NCBI GenBank assembly: GCA_026709935.1
Contig: JAPOSC010000050.1
Coordinates: 19,855-83,854 of the forward strand
Direction: 5' to 3'
Source: Thiotrichales bacterium
GTDB lineage: Bacteria; Pseudomonadota; Gammaproteobacteria; HK1
Length of the DNA stretch: 64,000 bases
Shown here: piece by piece, positions 16,181 to 24,470 of the stretch
Position numbering within the stretch: the first letter of the stretch is position 1
Layout of the letters: each line of letters begins with the position of its first letter
Notes under the pieces: generated by a model
Seen by the model: only the letters and a program-made list of their open reading frames with translations
Told to the model about the DNA's origin: nothing
The model's database searches: none
Translations under genes and position numbers: made by a program

Positions 16181-17731
16181 CTACTCCAGCCCCGGCCCGA
16201 TACGGGGCGCGAACGGCATGCGGTCGAGGATGTCCCGTCGCAGATCCACTCCGGGCGAGACCTCCACCAGATCCAGGCCCCTCGCGCCGAGACGGAACAC
16301 CGCGCGCTCGGTCACGTAGAGCACCTCCTGTCCGTTGACGCGGGCCTGGTCTCCGCTGAAGGTCACGTGCCGGACCTTCTCGACCAGCTTGGGAATGGCG
16401 CCATACCGCTCGATTTGCAGGTCACCGTTTGCGAGAAGGCTCACCCGGAGGCCCTTCGCCTCGAAGGTTCCGCAGAACACGACCTTCTTCGCGGTCTGGG
16501 TGATGTCGACGAAGCCGCCCGGGCCGATGAGGGCATCGCCGATCAGCGACACGTTCACGTTGCCGGCCGAATCGAACTCGCCCATGCCGAGGAACGCGAC
16601 GTCGATCCCGCCGCCGGAGTAGAAGTCGAACTGGTCGATGGAGGGGATGATGGCGTCCGGGTCGCGGGCCGCTCCGAACATCGGCCCGTCGAGCATCCTG
16701 CCGTTGTGGATCCCCTGCTCGACGGTTCCCCAGTAGTTGTCACGGCCTTCCGCTTCGAGCAGGGCCGGAATGCCCCCCGGGATCCCGAAACCGAAGTTGA
16801 CGCTGCGGGCGCCGGCAATCTCGCGGGCCGCGCGCTCGGCGATGATGCGCCGGATTCCGGTCGGAAGGTTTGCCTTCCCGCGCTCGTCCGCAGGTTCCGC
16901 CGGGACCTCCCCCGAAAGGTGCGGATCGTGCCCGGGGAGGTACGTCCGGCGGGCATTCGGGGCGAGAAACACACCGTCGACCAGCACTCCGGGAAGCCGC
17001 GCGAGACGGGAGGGCAGGATGCGATGCTCCCGGCGTTCCTCGACCTGGACGAGCACCCGTCCGCCGCAGTTCCGGGCCGCGAGCGCCACCGTATACGCGT
17101 CGAGGTCGGTGGGCTCGCGCTCGAACGAGACGTTGCCTGCCGGATCGACGGCCGTCGCGCGCAGCACCGCGACATCGACCGGGAACGGTTTGTACCGGAG
17201 GTAGCTCCGCCCGTCGAACTCGACCTGTTCCACGAGCGTCTCCGTGGCGCGCTGGTTGCAGCGCCCCCCGCCGTGGCGTGGGTCCGCGAACGTACCGAGC
17301 CCGATCCGGGTGATGACGCCCGGCCGGCCGGCGCCGATCTCGCGAAGCAGCGTGGAGATGACGCCAGCGGGAAAGGAATAGGCGGCGAGCCGCTCTTCGC
17401 GCGCGAGGCGCTGCATCGCGGGCGACCAGCTCCAGTGACCCCCGATAACCCGCGCGACCATCCCTTCGTGGGCGAAGCGGTTGAGTCCGCTCCGCGCCCC
17501 GTCGCCGATCCCGAGGGCATGCACAAGGGTGAGGTCTCGCGGATGGCCGGTGTCGAGAAACGAGCGCTCCAGCACCGCGAACAGCGCGTCTGCTTCGAGA
17601 AACACGCCGGAGCCGGTGAGCGCCACCGTCGCGCCGTCCGGAACGCTCGCGACGACATCCTCCGGCTCCAGCACGGTAACCGTGTTGCCGGCGCCCCGTA
17701 GCTCATCCCGGGCCGGAGCCGGACCCCTCAT
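16181..17731 (-). CDS. Acyl-CoA:acetate/3-ketoacid CoA-transferase, fused alpha and beta domains
   Basis: 516 residues containing both halves of a class I CoA-transferase in one chain, as in the YdiF/acetate CoA-transferase group. The catalytic glutamate is E338 in GTVEQG. The N-terminal domain includes DGATVALTGSGVF and the C-terminal domain FGFGIPGGIPALLEAEG before the catalytic site. The enzyme moves CoA between short-chain acids, usually to activate a carboxylic acid for breakdown. It lies upstream of the sugar-binding-protein gene on the same strand with a 93-base gap, and could share a transcript with it. The exact acid is unknown. Confidence 0.88.
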   Translation of the reverse strand: MRGPAPARDELRGAGNTVTVLEPEDVVASVPDGATVALTGSGVFLEADALFAVLERSFLDTGHPRDLTLVHALGIGDGARSGLNRFAHEGMVARVIGGHWSWSPAMQRLAREERLAAYSFPAGVISTLLREIGAGRPGVITRIGLGTFADPRHGGGRCNQRATETLVEQVEFDGRSYLRYKPFPVDVAVLRATAVDPAGNVSFEREPTDLDAYTVALAARNCGGRVLVQVEERREHRILPSRLARLPGVLVDGVFLAPNARRTYLPGHDPHLSGEVPAEPADERGKANLPTGIRRIIAERAAREIAGARSVNFGFGIPGGIPALLEAEGRDNYWGTVEQGIHNGRMLDGPMFGAARDPDAIIPSIDQFDFYSGGGIDVAFLGMGEFDSAGNVNVSLIGDALIGPGGFVDITQTAKKVVFCGTFEAKGLRVSLLANGDLQIERYGAIPKLVEKVRHVTFSGDQARVNGQEVLYVTERAVFRLGARGLDLVEVSPGVDLRRDILDRMPFAPRIGPGLE

Positions 17732-17740
17732 GCCGACCGC

Positions 17741-17861
17741 GATGCCCGCTGGCGACCCGGGAGACCGTCACGCGGTGCGATCCCAGTGGGGTTCCGGCCT
17801 CTGGTGGAGCGTCCGTTCGGAGTGATTTCGAGAGCATGTTCCGACATGGCGGGAATTGCGG
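17741..17861 (+). repeat. Member B of dispersed intergenic repeat family (~120 bp)
   Basis: From GATGCCCGCTGGCG through CGCGGTGCGAT, then TTCGGAGTGATTTCGAG, to GGCGGGAATTGCGG. It aligns along its length with 40192-40309 at roughly four of five positions by eye, and its last 60 bases align with the minus strand of 25581-25640. It fills most of the gap between the CoA-transferase gene and the GMC oxidoreductase gene, which diverge. Confidence 0.6.
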
Positions 17862-17938
17862 TCATGCCGATCCCCTCGTCTTGATCCGAACCCGGCCCGC
17901 GAAATATATAACAAGTCGGTGACCGCGGGAGTGAGCGG

Positions 17939-19558
17939 ATGGCAACGGTCGGATACGACTACGTGATCGTCGGCGGCGGGTCGGCCGGCTGCGTGCTGGC
18001 GGCCCGGCTGAGCGAGAACGCGGTCGCCCGGGTGCTGCTTCTGGAGGCCGGTGGCCGGGATCGGCACCCGCTGATCCACCTGCCGGTGGGCTTCGCGAAG
18101 ATGACCGACGGGCCGCATACCTGGGGACTGACCACGGCGCCGCAGAGGCACGCGAACGACCGGGAGATCCCCTACGCGCAGGGGAGGGTGATCGGCGGAG
18201 GCAGCTCCATCAACGCCGAGATATTCACCCGCGGAAACCCGGTGGACTACGACCGCTGGGCCGCCGAGGAGGGTTGCGAGGGCTGGTCCTTCGCCGACGT
18301 TCGGCCATACTTCATCCGCTCCGAGGGCAACACGATCCTGTCGGGAGACTGGCACGGCACCGAGGGGCCGCTGGGGGTTTCGGACCTCCCCGATCCGCAG
18401 CCGATGACCCGCGCCTTCGTGCAGTCCTGCCAGGAGCTCGGGATCCCGTACACCTCCGACTTCAACGGCGAGCGGCAGGCCGGCTGCGGCGTCTACCAGA
18501 CCACGACGCGCAACTACCGACGCTGCTCGACCGCCGTCGGTTATCTGAAACCGGCGCTCGCGCGCGAAAACCTGACGGTGAAGACCGGGTGTCTCGTCGA
18601 ACGGATCATGTTCGAGGGTGCGCGCGCCGCCGGCGTGCAGTATCACGATGGCCGGGAGCGCCGGACGGCGCGGGCGGAGAGCGAAGTGATCGTCACCTCC
18701 GGCGCCATCGGCAGCCCGAAGATCCTGATGCTCTCCGGCGTGGGTCCGGCCGCGCATCTGAAGGCGCACGGAATCGACGTGGTGCAGGACACCCCTGGCG
18801 TGGGCGAGAACCTGAACGACCACTTCGGCATCGACATCGTGGCGGAGCTGACTGGCCACTACAGCCTCGACCGGTACCACCGGTGGCCCCGGGCCGCGTG
18901 GGCCGGGTTGCAGTACCTCCTGTTCCGGTCCGGTCCCGTGACTTCGAACGTGGTCGAGGGGGGCGCGTTCTGGTTCGCCGACCAATCGCGCGAGTCGCGC
19001 GAGTCAGGTGTGGTCCCCGACCTGCAGTTCCACTTCCTGGCCGGGGCCGGGGCGGAGGCCGGCGTCCCGAGCGTGCCGTCGGGGACCTCCGGCATCACTC
19101 TGAATTCCTACCCCCTGCGCCCGAAAAGTCGCGGGACGGTGCGGCTGCACTCGCGCGACCCCGCGGCGGCGCCCATCGTCGACCCGAACTACCTCGCCGA
19201 GCCGGAGGATTTGAGGACCTCGGTAGAGGGCGTGAAGCTAAGCCACGAGATCTTCAGCCAGCCGAGCCTGCGCAAGCACATCGCGGCGATCCACTACCCC
19301 GACGCTGGCGTGAGGACGCAGCAGGACTTCGAGGACTACGCGCGCCGGTACGGACGCACGTCATACCATCCGACTGGCACCTGCAAGATGGGCGTGGACG
19401 ACATGGCGGTCATCGACCCGCAGCTCCGGATCCGGGGGCTGGACGGAATCCGGGTCTGCGACAGCTCGATCATGCCGAGCCTGGTCGGGTCCAACACCAA
19501 CGCGGCCACGATCATGATCGCCGAGAAGGCGAGCGATCTGATCCACGGGAATCGGTAG
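17939..19558 (+). CDS. GMC-family flavoprotein oxidoreductase (choline dehydrogenase-like)
   Basis: 539 residues. The N-terminal FAD site is DYVIVGGGSAGCVLAARLSE near residue 6. The GMC signatures are visible as VIGGGSSINAEIF and SGAIGSPKILMLSGVG. The catalytic histidine is in SYHPTGTCKMG and the C-terminal FAD segment in SIMPSLVGSNTNAAT. The enzyme oxidises a primary alcohol, as in choline, polyethylene glycol or related alcohol dehydrogenases, and feeds electrons to quinone or oxygen. ATG start. It faces an aldo/keto reductase gene and lies beside SDR and DUF993 genes, so the group may form one catabolic module for an alcohol or sugar derivative. Confidence 0.92.
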   Translation: MATVGYDYVIVGGGSAGCVLAARLSENAVARVLLLEAGGRDRHPLIHLPVGFAKMTDGPHTWGLTTAPQRHANDREIPYAQGRVIGGGSSINAEIFTRGNPVDYDRWAAEEGCEGWSFADVRPYFIRSEGNTILSGDWHGTEGPLGVSDLPDPQPMTRAFVQSCQELGIPYTSDFNGERQAGCGVYQTTTRNYRRCSTAVGYLKPALARENLTVKTGCLVERIMFEGARAAGVQYHDGRERRTARAESEVIVTSGAIGSPKILMLSGVGPAAHLKAHGIDVVQDTPGVGENLNDHFGIDIVAELTGHYSLDRYHRWPRAAWAGLQYLLFRSGPVTSNVVEGGAFWFADQSRESRESGVVPDLQFHFLAGAGAEAGVPSVPSGTSGITLNSYPLRPKSRGTVRLHSRDPAAAPIVDPNYLAEPEDLRTSVEGVKLSHEIFSQPSLRKHIAAIHYPDAGVRTQQDFEDYARRYGRTSYHPTGTCKMGVDDMAVIDPQLRIRGLDGIRVCDSSIMPSLVGSNTNAATIMIAEKASDLIHGNR

Positions 19559-19581
19559 GGCGCTTTCGTTGCGGACGACGA

Positions 19582-19599
19582 GCCCGGAAATTTCCGGGC
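19582..19599. terminator. 18-base perfect palindrome between convergent genes
   Basis: GCCCGGAAATTTCCGGGC is fully self-complementary and lies 23 bases after the GMC stop. As RNA it gives a 7-bp stem with loop AAUU. It could end transcription in both directions, although no T-run follows. The central GAAATTTC also appears in the repeat at 3852. Confidence 0.5.
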
Positions 19600-19710
19600 C
19601 AACTCACTCGTCGGTGCGGCCCTGGTCCGGTAATGAATCGGGATCGATGGAAAGCGCGCCGGATTCCCTTCTCGATCTGCCTCCGCCCCCGGAGACCGCT
19701 GTCCGCCGCT

Positions 19711-20529
19711 TCAGTCCCAGTCGGGCGCCCAGCGCGAAACGTCCCTGGTGACGATCCGGTACCCGGTGTGCGTCAGCTTCTCGATGCGGGCCATGTCGAC
19801 GCTCGACAGGGTGAAGTCCATGATGTCGAAGTTGGCGCGGAGGTTGGCCGGGTTGGTGGACATGGTGATCGCGCTCACCCCTTTCTGGAGGATCCAGCGC
19901 AGCACCACCTGAGCCGCGGACTTGCCGTAGCCCTCGCCGATGGCGGCGAACTCCGGGTGCCTGAACACCTCGCCCCGGGCCACCGAGCAGTACGCTGACA
20001 GCGGGATGCCGCACTCGGCTGCGCCCGCCAGCAGTCGGTCCTGATTGAGCAGCGGGTGGAACTCCACCTGGTTGGTCACCGGCGGCGCATCGAGGATCGA
20101 CACCGCCTCGCGCATCATGGCGACGGTGTAGTTCGATACCCCGATATTGCGCGCAAGCCCCGCGTCGCGCACCTTCTGCAGCAGCTTCAGTGACGGCGCG
20201 ATGTCACCGTCGGCGGGCGGCCAGTGGACGAGCAGCACGTCGACGCAGTCGACCCGGAGGTCCTTGAGGCTCCGCTCGACGGAGGCGATGAACCGATCCT
20301 CGCCGAAATTGTCGGGGTGGACCTTCGTGGTGATGCACAGCGCGTCGCGCGGAACGCCCGTCGCCTGCAGCGCCTCACCGGTGTCGGCCTCGTTCCGGTA
20401 CATCTGGGCGGTGTCGAACGCGCGGTAGCCGGCCTCGGCGGCAGCCAGGATCCCGGCGTGCGCCGTGTCGCCCCTGAGGGGGAAGGTGCCGAAACCGCGC
20501 TGGTGGGTATTCCTGAAACAGATGTTCAT
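19711..20529 (-). CDS. Aldo/keto reductase
   Basis: 272 residues from the second of two adjacent ATGs, which is 7 bases from a GGAGG site. Family signatures are AFDTAQMYRNEADTG (catalytic D and Y), LLVHWP with the active-site H, and NIGVSNYTVAMM. The catalytic lysine is in CITTKVHPDNFG. It uses NADPH to reduce aldehydes or ketones, or runs in reverse on alcohols. The short AKR5-like form matches 2,5-diketo-gluconate or methylglyoxal reductases, but the substrate is not determined. It is divergent from the SDR gene and convergent with the GMC gene. Confidence 0.9.
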   Translation of the reverse strand: MNICFRNTHQRGFGTFPLRGDTAHAGILAAAEAGYRAFDTAQMYRNEADTGEALQATGVPRDALCITTKVHPDNFGEDRFIASVERSLKDLRVDCVDVLLVHWPPADGDIAPSLKLLQKVRDAGLARNIGVSNYTVAMMREAVSILDAPPVTNQVEFHPLLNQDRLLAGAAECGIPLSAYCSVARGEVFRHPEFAAIGEGYGKSAAQVVLRWILQKGVSAITMSTNPANLRANFDIMDFTLSSVDMARIEKLTHTGYRIVTRDVSRWAPDWD

Positions 20530-20654
20530 CATCGGTCCTCCGATCGCCGAATCCATGTTCGCAGCCGTGGCCCGGCGAGAAATCCGGGCTCAAGGCGTGA
20601 GATTATCCAGCGCATGATCGTCGCCGGCCAGCGCATCAGGCACGGAACCGCCGC

Positions 20655-21425
20655 ATGAGCGGGCAGGTCGCCCTCGTCACCGGGTCCAGCCGCGGGATCG
20701 GGCGGGCGGCGGCGCTGGCGCTCGCGCGCGCGGGCTTCTCGGTGGCCGTGAACGGACCGGGGCAGGACGAGGAGCTGGCCTCTGCGCTGGAGGCGGTGCG
20801 CGCCACGGGGACGGCCGCGGCCGCGGCCCCGTTCGACGTCGCCGATGCGGCCGCTCACGATGCACAGCTTCAGTATGTCGAGGAGGCCCTGGGGCCGTTG
20901 ACCACACTGGTCAACAATGCCGGGGTCGGGGTGATCCGGCGCGGCGATCCGCTCGAGGCGACGCGCGAGAGCTGGGATCGCTGTCTCGCGGTCAATGCCG
21001 GGGCGATGTTCTTCCTCACCCAGGCCTTCGCCCGGCGGTTGCTCGCGCGCGAGCGCGACCCGGCTCTCTTTCACTCGATCGTCAACGTCACCTCGGCCAA
21101 CGCGGTGGCGGTGGCGGTGCCCCGCGCGGAGTATTGCGCCTCGAAGGCGGCGGCCGCGATGGTGTCCAAGATCTGGGCGGTACGCCTCGGCGCGGAGAAC
21201 ATTGCCGTGTACGACGTGCAGCCGGGACTCGTCGCGACCGCCATGACCGCGCCGGTCATCGCGGACTACGAGCAACGGGCGCGCGACGGCCTCACCCTGT
21301 TCCCCCGCGTCGGACAGCCCGAGGAGATGGGCGACATCATCGCGGCGCTGGCCTTGGGCAAGCTGCCCTACACCACCGGACAGGCGATCTCGGCCGACGC
21401 CGGAATGCTGATCTCGAGGTTCTAG
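20655..21425 (+). CDS. Short-chain dehydrogenase/reductase (3-ketoacyl-ACP reductase-like)
   Basis: 256 residues. The NAD(P) motif is TGSSRGIG at residues 10-17. NNAG, the catalytic serine in NVTSANAVA, and the YxxxK pair in EYCASKAAA follow, and VQPGLVATAMT completes the classical SDR pattern. ATG start. Its C-terminus (TTGQAISADAGMLI) resembles the sugar- or polyol-specific SDRs that are often annotated as FabG-like. It is followed 216 bases later by the DUF993 gene and probably serves the same pathway rather than fatty acid synthesis, as no fab genes are present. Confidence 0.9.
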   Translation: MSGQVALVTGSSRGIGRAAALALARAGFSVAVNGPGQDEELASALEAVRATGTAAAAAPFDVADAAAHDAQLQYVEEALGPLTTLVNNAGVGVIRRGDPLEATRESWDRCLAVNAGAMFFLTQAFARRLLARERDPALFHSIVNVTSANAVAVAVPRAEYCASKAAAAMVSKIWAVRLGAENIAVYDVQPGLVATAMTAPVIADYEQRARDGLTLFPRVGQPEEMGDIIAALALGKLPYTTGQAISADAGMLISRF

Positions 21426-21641
21426 CGAGCCTGCCCCTCGAACCGGTGAGGCATGCTCGGACTCCATTTCCGACGCGAGCCTCCCGGATGCGCCCGGCCC
21501 GTCGCAGTCTCGCATCTCCACTTGAGCAATGATTTTCTGACGCTTGGCTCGACCGGCCGCGTGCTCTGCGCGTGGGGCCGATCGTATGTAAAGATTGATG
21601 CGGATCGAGACACCCAAGCCGAGATATCAAGGGAGGGTCCG

Positions 21642-22790
21642 ATGAAGATTGCGCTGCCCGACGCCGCTGGTGCGCTCGGCGACTACACCCTGACCGGAAC
21701 GCCGATCGAGGCGTTTCCTCTCGGCGCCGATGTCCCGCGGGTGGTCTTCGCCGCCGCCCATGTGGTGGCCGATCCGTTCACTGCCGCTGACCCCTCCGGT
21801 CCGGCCGCGCTCGACTGGGAGGCGACGATGCGGTTTCGCCGGCATCTGGCGGAGCTGGGTCTCGGCATCGCCGAGGCCATGGACACCGCGCAGCGCGGGA
21901 TGGGGCTCGACTGGCCCGGTGCGCTGGCGCTGATCGCCCGTACCCGCGCCGAGCTTCCCGGTGCGCTGGTGTTCAACGGCTGCGGCACCGATCAACTCGA
22001 CCCGGCCGACGCGCGCTCGCTGGACGATGTCATCGCGGCCTGGCTGGAACAGACGGACGCGGTCCAGAAGCTCGGCGGGCGGGTGATCGTGATGGCGAGC
22101 CGGGCGCTCGCGCGGGTGGCGAGGTCGCCGGACGACTACCTGCGGGCGTACTCGCGCGTGCTTTCGGCTTGCGACCAGCCGGTGATCCTGCACTGGCTCG
22201 GGGAGATGTTCGACCCCGCGCTCGCCGGATACTGGGGGGCGGAGACGTTCGCTCAGGCGCTGGAGACGGCACTGGCGGTGATCGGCGACAACGCCGGCAA
22301 GATCGACGGCGTCAAGATCTCCCTGCTCGACAAGGACAAGGAGGTCGTCATGCGCCGGCGGCTGCCGCCCGGTGTCAGAATGTACACGGGCGACGACTTC
22401 AGCTATCCCGAGCTGATTGCCGGCGACGACCACGGCTTCAGTCACGCCCTGCTCGGCGTCTTCGACCCGCTTGCGCCGGCCCTCGGTGGCGCCGTCGCCC
22501 GGCTCGGAAGGGGCGACGTCGCGGGCTTTCGCGCCCGGCTCGACCCCACTGTCCCGCTCGCGCGCCTGATCTTTCGGGCGCCGACCCAGTACTACAAGAC
22601 CGGCGTCGTGTTCCTCGCCTGGCTCAACGGCTTCCAGGAGCACTTCGTGATGCTGGGCGGGGCGCAGTCCATGCGGCCGCTGCCCTACTTCGTGGAATGC
22701 TTCAAGCACGCGGACCGCAACGGACTGCTGCGCGATCCGGAGCTGGCGGTGAAGCGCATGAAGGCGCTGCTCGCGCTGTACGGAGTCTGA
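21642..22790 (+). CDS. DUF993 / dihydrodipicolinate-synthase-like protein
   Basis: 382 residues from an ATG with GGGAGGG eight bases upstream; an upstream open stretch has no ribosome site. The protein is a TIM-barrel of the DUF993 family, related to DHDPS/NAL aldolases. Visible family segments are FNGCGTDQLDP, PVILHWLGEMFDPALAGYWG and DGVKISLLDKDKE (with a lysine in the position of the Schiff-base lysine of DHDPS), then YTGDDFSYPELIAGDDHGFS. DUF993 genes usually sit among sugar dehydrogenases and sugar transporters, as here. Reaction unknown; an aldol cleavage of a keto-acid is a reasonable guess. Confidence 0.82.
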   Translation: MKIALPDAAGALGDYTLTGTPIEAFPLGADVPRVVFAAAHVVADPFTAADPSGPAALDWEATMRFRRHLAELGLGIAEAMDTAQRGMGLDWPGALALIARTRAELPGALVFNGCGTDQLDPADARSLDDVIAAWLEQTDAVQKLGGRVIVMASRALARVARSPDDYLRAYSRVLSACDQPVILHWLGEMFDPALAGYWGAETFAQALETALAVIGDNAGKIDGVKISLLDKDKEVVMRRRLPPGVRMYTGDDFSYPELIAGDDHGFSHALLGVFDPLAPALGGAVARLGRGDVAGFRARLDPTVPLARLIFRAPTQYYKTGVVFLAWLNGFQEHFVMLGGAQSMRPLPYFVECFKHADRNGLLRDPELAVKRMKALLALYGV

Positions 22791-22805
22791 TGCGCGACCT
22801 TGTCG

Positions 22806-22824
22806 CGGAGTCCTGCCGACTCCG
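22806..22824. terminator. Hairpin between convergent DUF993 and livF genes
   Basis: CGGAGTC and GACTCCG form a 7-bp stem around a 5-base loop, 16 bases beyond the DUF993 stop. It lies between two converging genes and may serve both. No T-run. Confidence 0.4.
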
Positions 22825-22885
22825 GGCTGAGGGCTGAAGGAGCGTCGCGGTCAGGTCGGCCGGTCTGCTACCGCCGGCTTCGAGG

Positions 22886-23587
22886 TCAGACTCCCAGCCA
22901 GGTGCGCTTGATCTCCTCGTCCGCGTCCAGCGCCGCCGGAGTGCCCTCCCACCGGATGCGTCCCTTGCCGAGCACGTACACGCGATCCGCGATGCGCGAT
23001 GCGAACGGATAGTTCTGCTCCACCAGCAGCATGGTCAGCCCCTCCGCCTTCAGCCGTTCGGCGATCGCCGCGATCTCCTCCACGATGACCGGGGCGAGTC
23101 CTTCGGTGGGCTCGTCGAGGATCAGAAGGCGCGGCGCGAGGGTGAGCGCCCGGGCGATGGAGAGCATCTGCTGCTCGCCGCCGGAGAGCTGCGTGCCGCG
23201 GTGATCGCGGCGATCGGCGAGGCGCGGGAACGCATCGTGGATCCGTTCGAGCGGCCAGCCGCCGCGGACGTTGGCCAGCGTGAGATGCTCGTGCACGGTC
23301 AGCGATGCAAAGACGCCGCGATCCTCGGGGACGTACGCGATACCGAGTCTCGCCACGCGATGGGTGGCGAGTCCCGTGATGTCGTCGCCGTCGAAACGCA
23401 GGCGTCCGGCCCGCACCGGCACGATGCCCATCACCGCCTTCAGGGTGGTGCTCTTGCCGGCGCCGTTGCGTCCGAGCAGTGCCACCACCGCGCCGGATTC
23501 GACCTCCATCGAGATCGACTGGAGCACGTGGCTCCGGTCGTAGAAGGCGTCGACGGTGTCGAGCACCAGGAGGCCGGGTGCGCTCAC
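22886..23587 (-). CDS. livF: Branched-chain amino acid-type ABC transporter ATPase LivF
   Basis: 233 residues starting at GTG, which overlaps the livG stop by GTGA. Walker A is GRNGAGKST at 39-47, the signature is LSGGEQQ, and Walker B LLILDEPTEGLAP. The EGLAP form after Walker B is characteristic of LivF. It energises import together with LivG and the two permeases. It is the last gene of the liv operon; the substrate may be a branched-chain amino acid, an amide or urea, because the whole family shares this layout. Confidence 0.93.
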   Translation of the reverse strand: MSAPGLLVLDTVDAFYDRSHVLQSISMEVESGAVVALLGRNGAGKSTTLKAVMGIVPVRAGRLRFDGDDITGLATHRVARLGIAYVPEDRGVFASLTVHEHLTLANVRGGWPLERIHDAFPRLADRRDHRGTQLSGGEQQMLSIARALTLAPRLLILDEPTEGLAPVIVEEIAAIAERLKAEGLTMLLVEQNYPFASRIADRVYVLGKGRIRWEGTPAALDADEEIKRTWLGV

Positions 23588-24369
23588 TGCATCCCCAGGT
23601 AGCGGCTTCTGACCACGTCGGAGTCGCGCACCTCGCGCGGTGTGCCCTGGAGCAGCACCTTCCCGTAGTCGAGTACGGTGATGCGATCGGCCAGATCGAA
23701 CAGCACCTCCATGTCGTGCTCGATGACGAGCAGGGTGAGCGAGGCGGGGAGGGCGGCGATCATCGCCTTCATCGCCGCGGTCTCCTCGGGGCTCATTCCC
23801 GCGGTGGGCTCGTCGAGGAGCAGGATCATCGGATCGAGCGCCAGGGCCAGGGCGATTTCGAGCTGGCGCTGCGTCCCGTAGGAGAGATGCCGGACGACGG
23901 TGTCCAGAACTTCCTCAAGGCCGAGGGCGACGGCGAGGGACTCCGCGGATGCGTGGACTTCCCGGTGGCGCGCGAATGCGCGCCAGGCGACGTGGCCGAC
24001 GCGGTGCGCGATCGCGCCGGCGATGGAGAGGTTCTCCCGCACCGTCAGGTCTGTGAACAGGTTGTTGTGCTGGAAGCTTCGCGCCAGGCCGAGCCGCGCG
24101 CGCCGGTCGGGTTTGAGCCGGGTCACGTCCACTCCACCCAGATGCACCGATCCGGAGTCGGGAACGATCTCCCCGGCGATGATGTTGAACAGCGTGGTCT
24201 TGCCCGCCCCGTTCGGACCGATGAGCCCGTGGCGCTCGCCGGGTGCGAGTTCGAGAGTGACGGAGTCGGTCACCAGAAGCGAGCCGAACGTGTGGGTGAT
24301 CGCCTCGGCGTGGAGAATCGGGGTGTCCGTCGATCCGTGCCCCCTGGCATGAGCGGTCGTGGTGCTCAT
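23584..24369 (-). CDS. livG: Branched-chain amino acid-type ABC transporter ATPase LivG
   Basis: 261 residues. Walker A is GPNGAGKTT, the signature region YGTQRQLEIALAL stands where LSGGQ is degenerate as usual in LivG, and Walker B LLLDEPTAGMSPEE. It starts at ATG 24369. The 42 bases upstream are a copy of the start region itself, giving a second ATG and an 11-codon leader frame directly before the gene (see repeat). The first 20 residues (STTTAHARGHGSTDTP) are extra compared with typical LivG. Confidence 0.92.
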   Translation of the reverse strand: MSTTTAHARGHGSTDTPILHAEAITHTFGSLLVTDSVTLELAPGERHGLIGPNGAGKTTLFNIIAGEIVPDSGSVHLGGVDVTRLKPDRRARLGLARSFQHNNLFTDLTVRENLSIAGAIAHRVGHVAWRAFARHREVHASAESLAVALGLEEVLDTVVRHLSYGTQRQLEIALALALDPMILLLDEPTAGMSPEETAAMKAMIAALPASLTLLVIEHDMEVLFDLADRITVLDYGKVLLQGTPREVRDSDVVRSRYLGMQ

Positions 24370-24446
24370 CGAGCGTCAGCTCTTCGTATCAGCGGTCGAT
24401 GTGACGTTCATCGAGCGTCGTTCCCTTGTATCGGTGGTCGTGACGT
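24366..24446 (-). repeat. 42-bp tandem duplication of the livG start, with a short leader frame
   Basis: On the plus strand TCATCGAGCGTC... recurs at 24366-24407 and 24408-24446, each followed by GTATC.G.GGTCG and TGACGT. Read on the minus strand, the upstream copy starts ATGAACGTCACATCGACC and encodes the frame MNVTSTADTKS before a stop. The stop lies 6 bases before the livG ATG. The frame just upstream of it (VNVTTTDTRERRS) is a third, more diverged echo. Confidence 0.6.
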
Positions 24447-24470
24447 TCACAAGAATGCCGACCCCTTGCG

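Noticed and set aside
14753..17701. A plus-strand frame of 982 codons across the binding protein and CoA-transferase genes
   Set aside because: It is antisense to two well-supported genes and is low-complexity, rich in His, Arg, Gly and Val.
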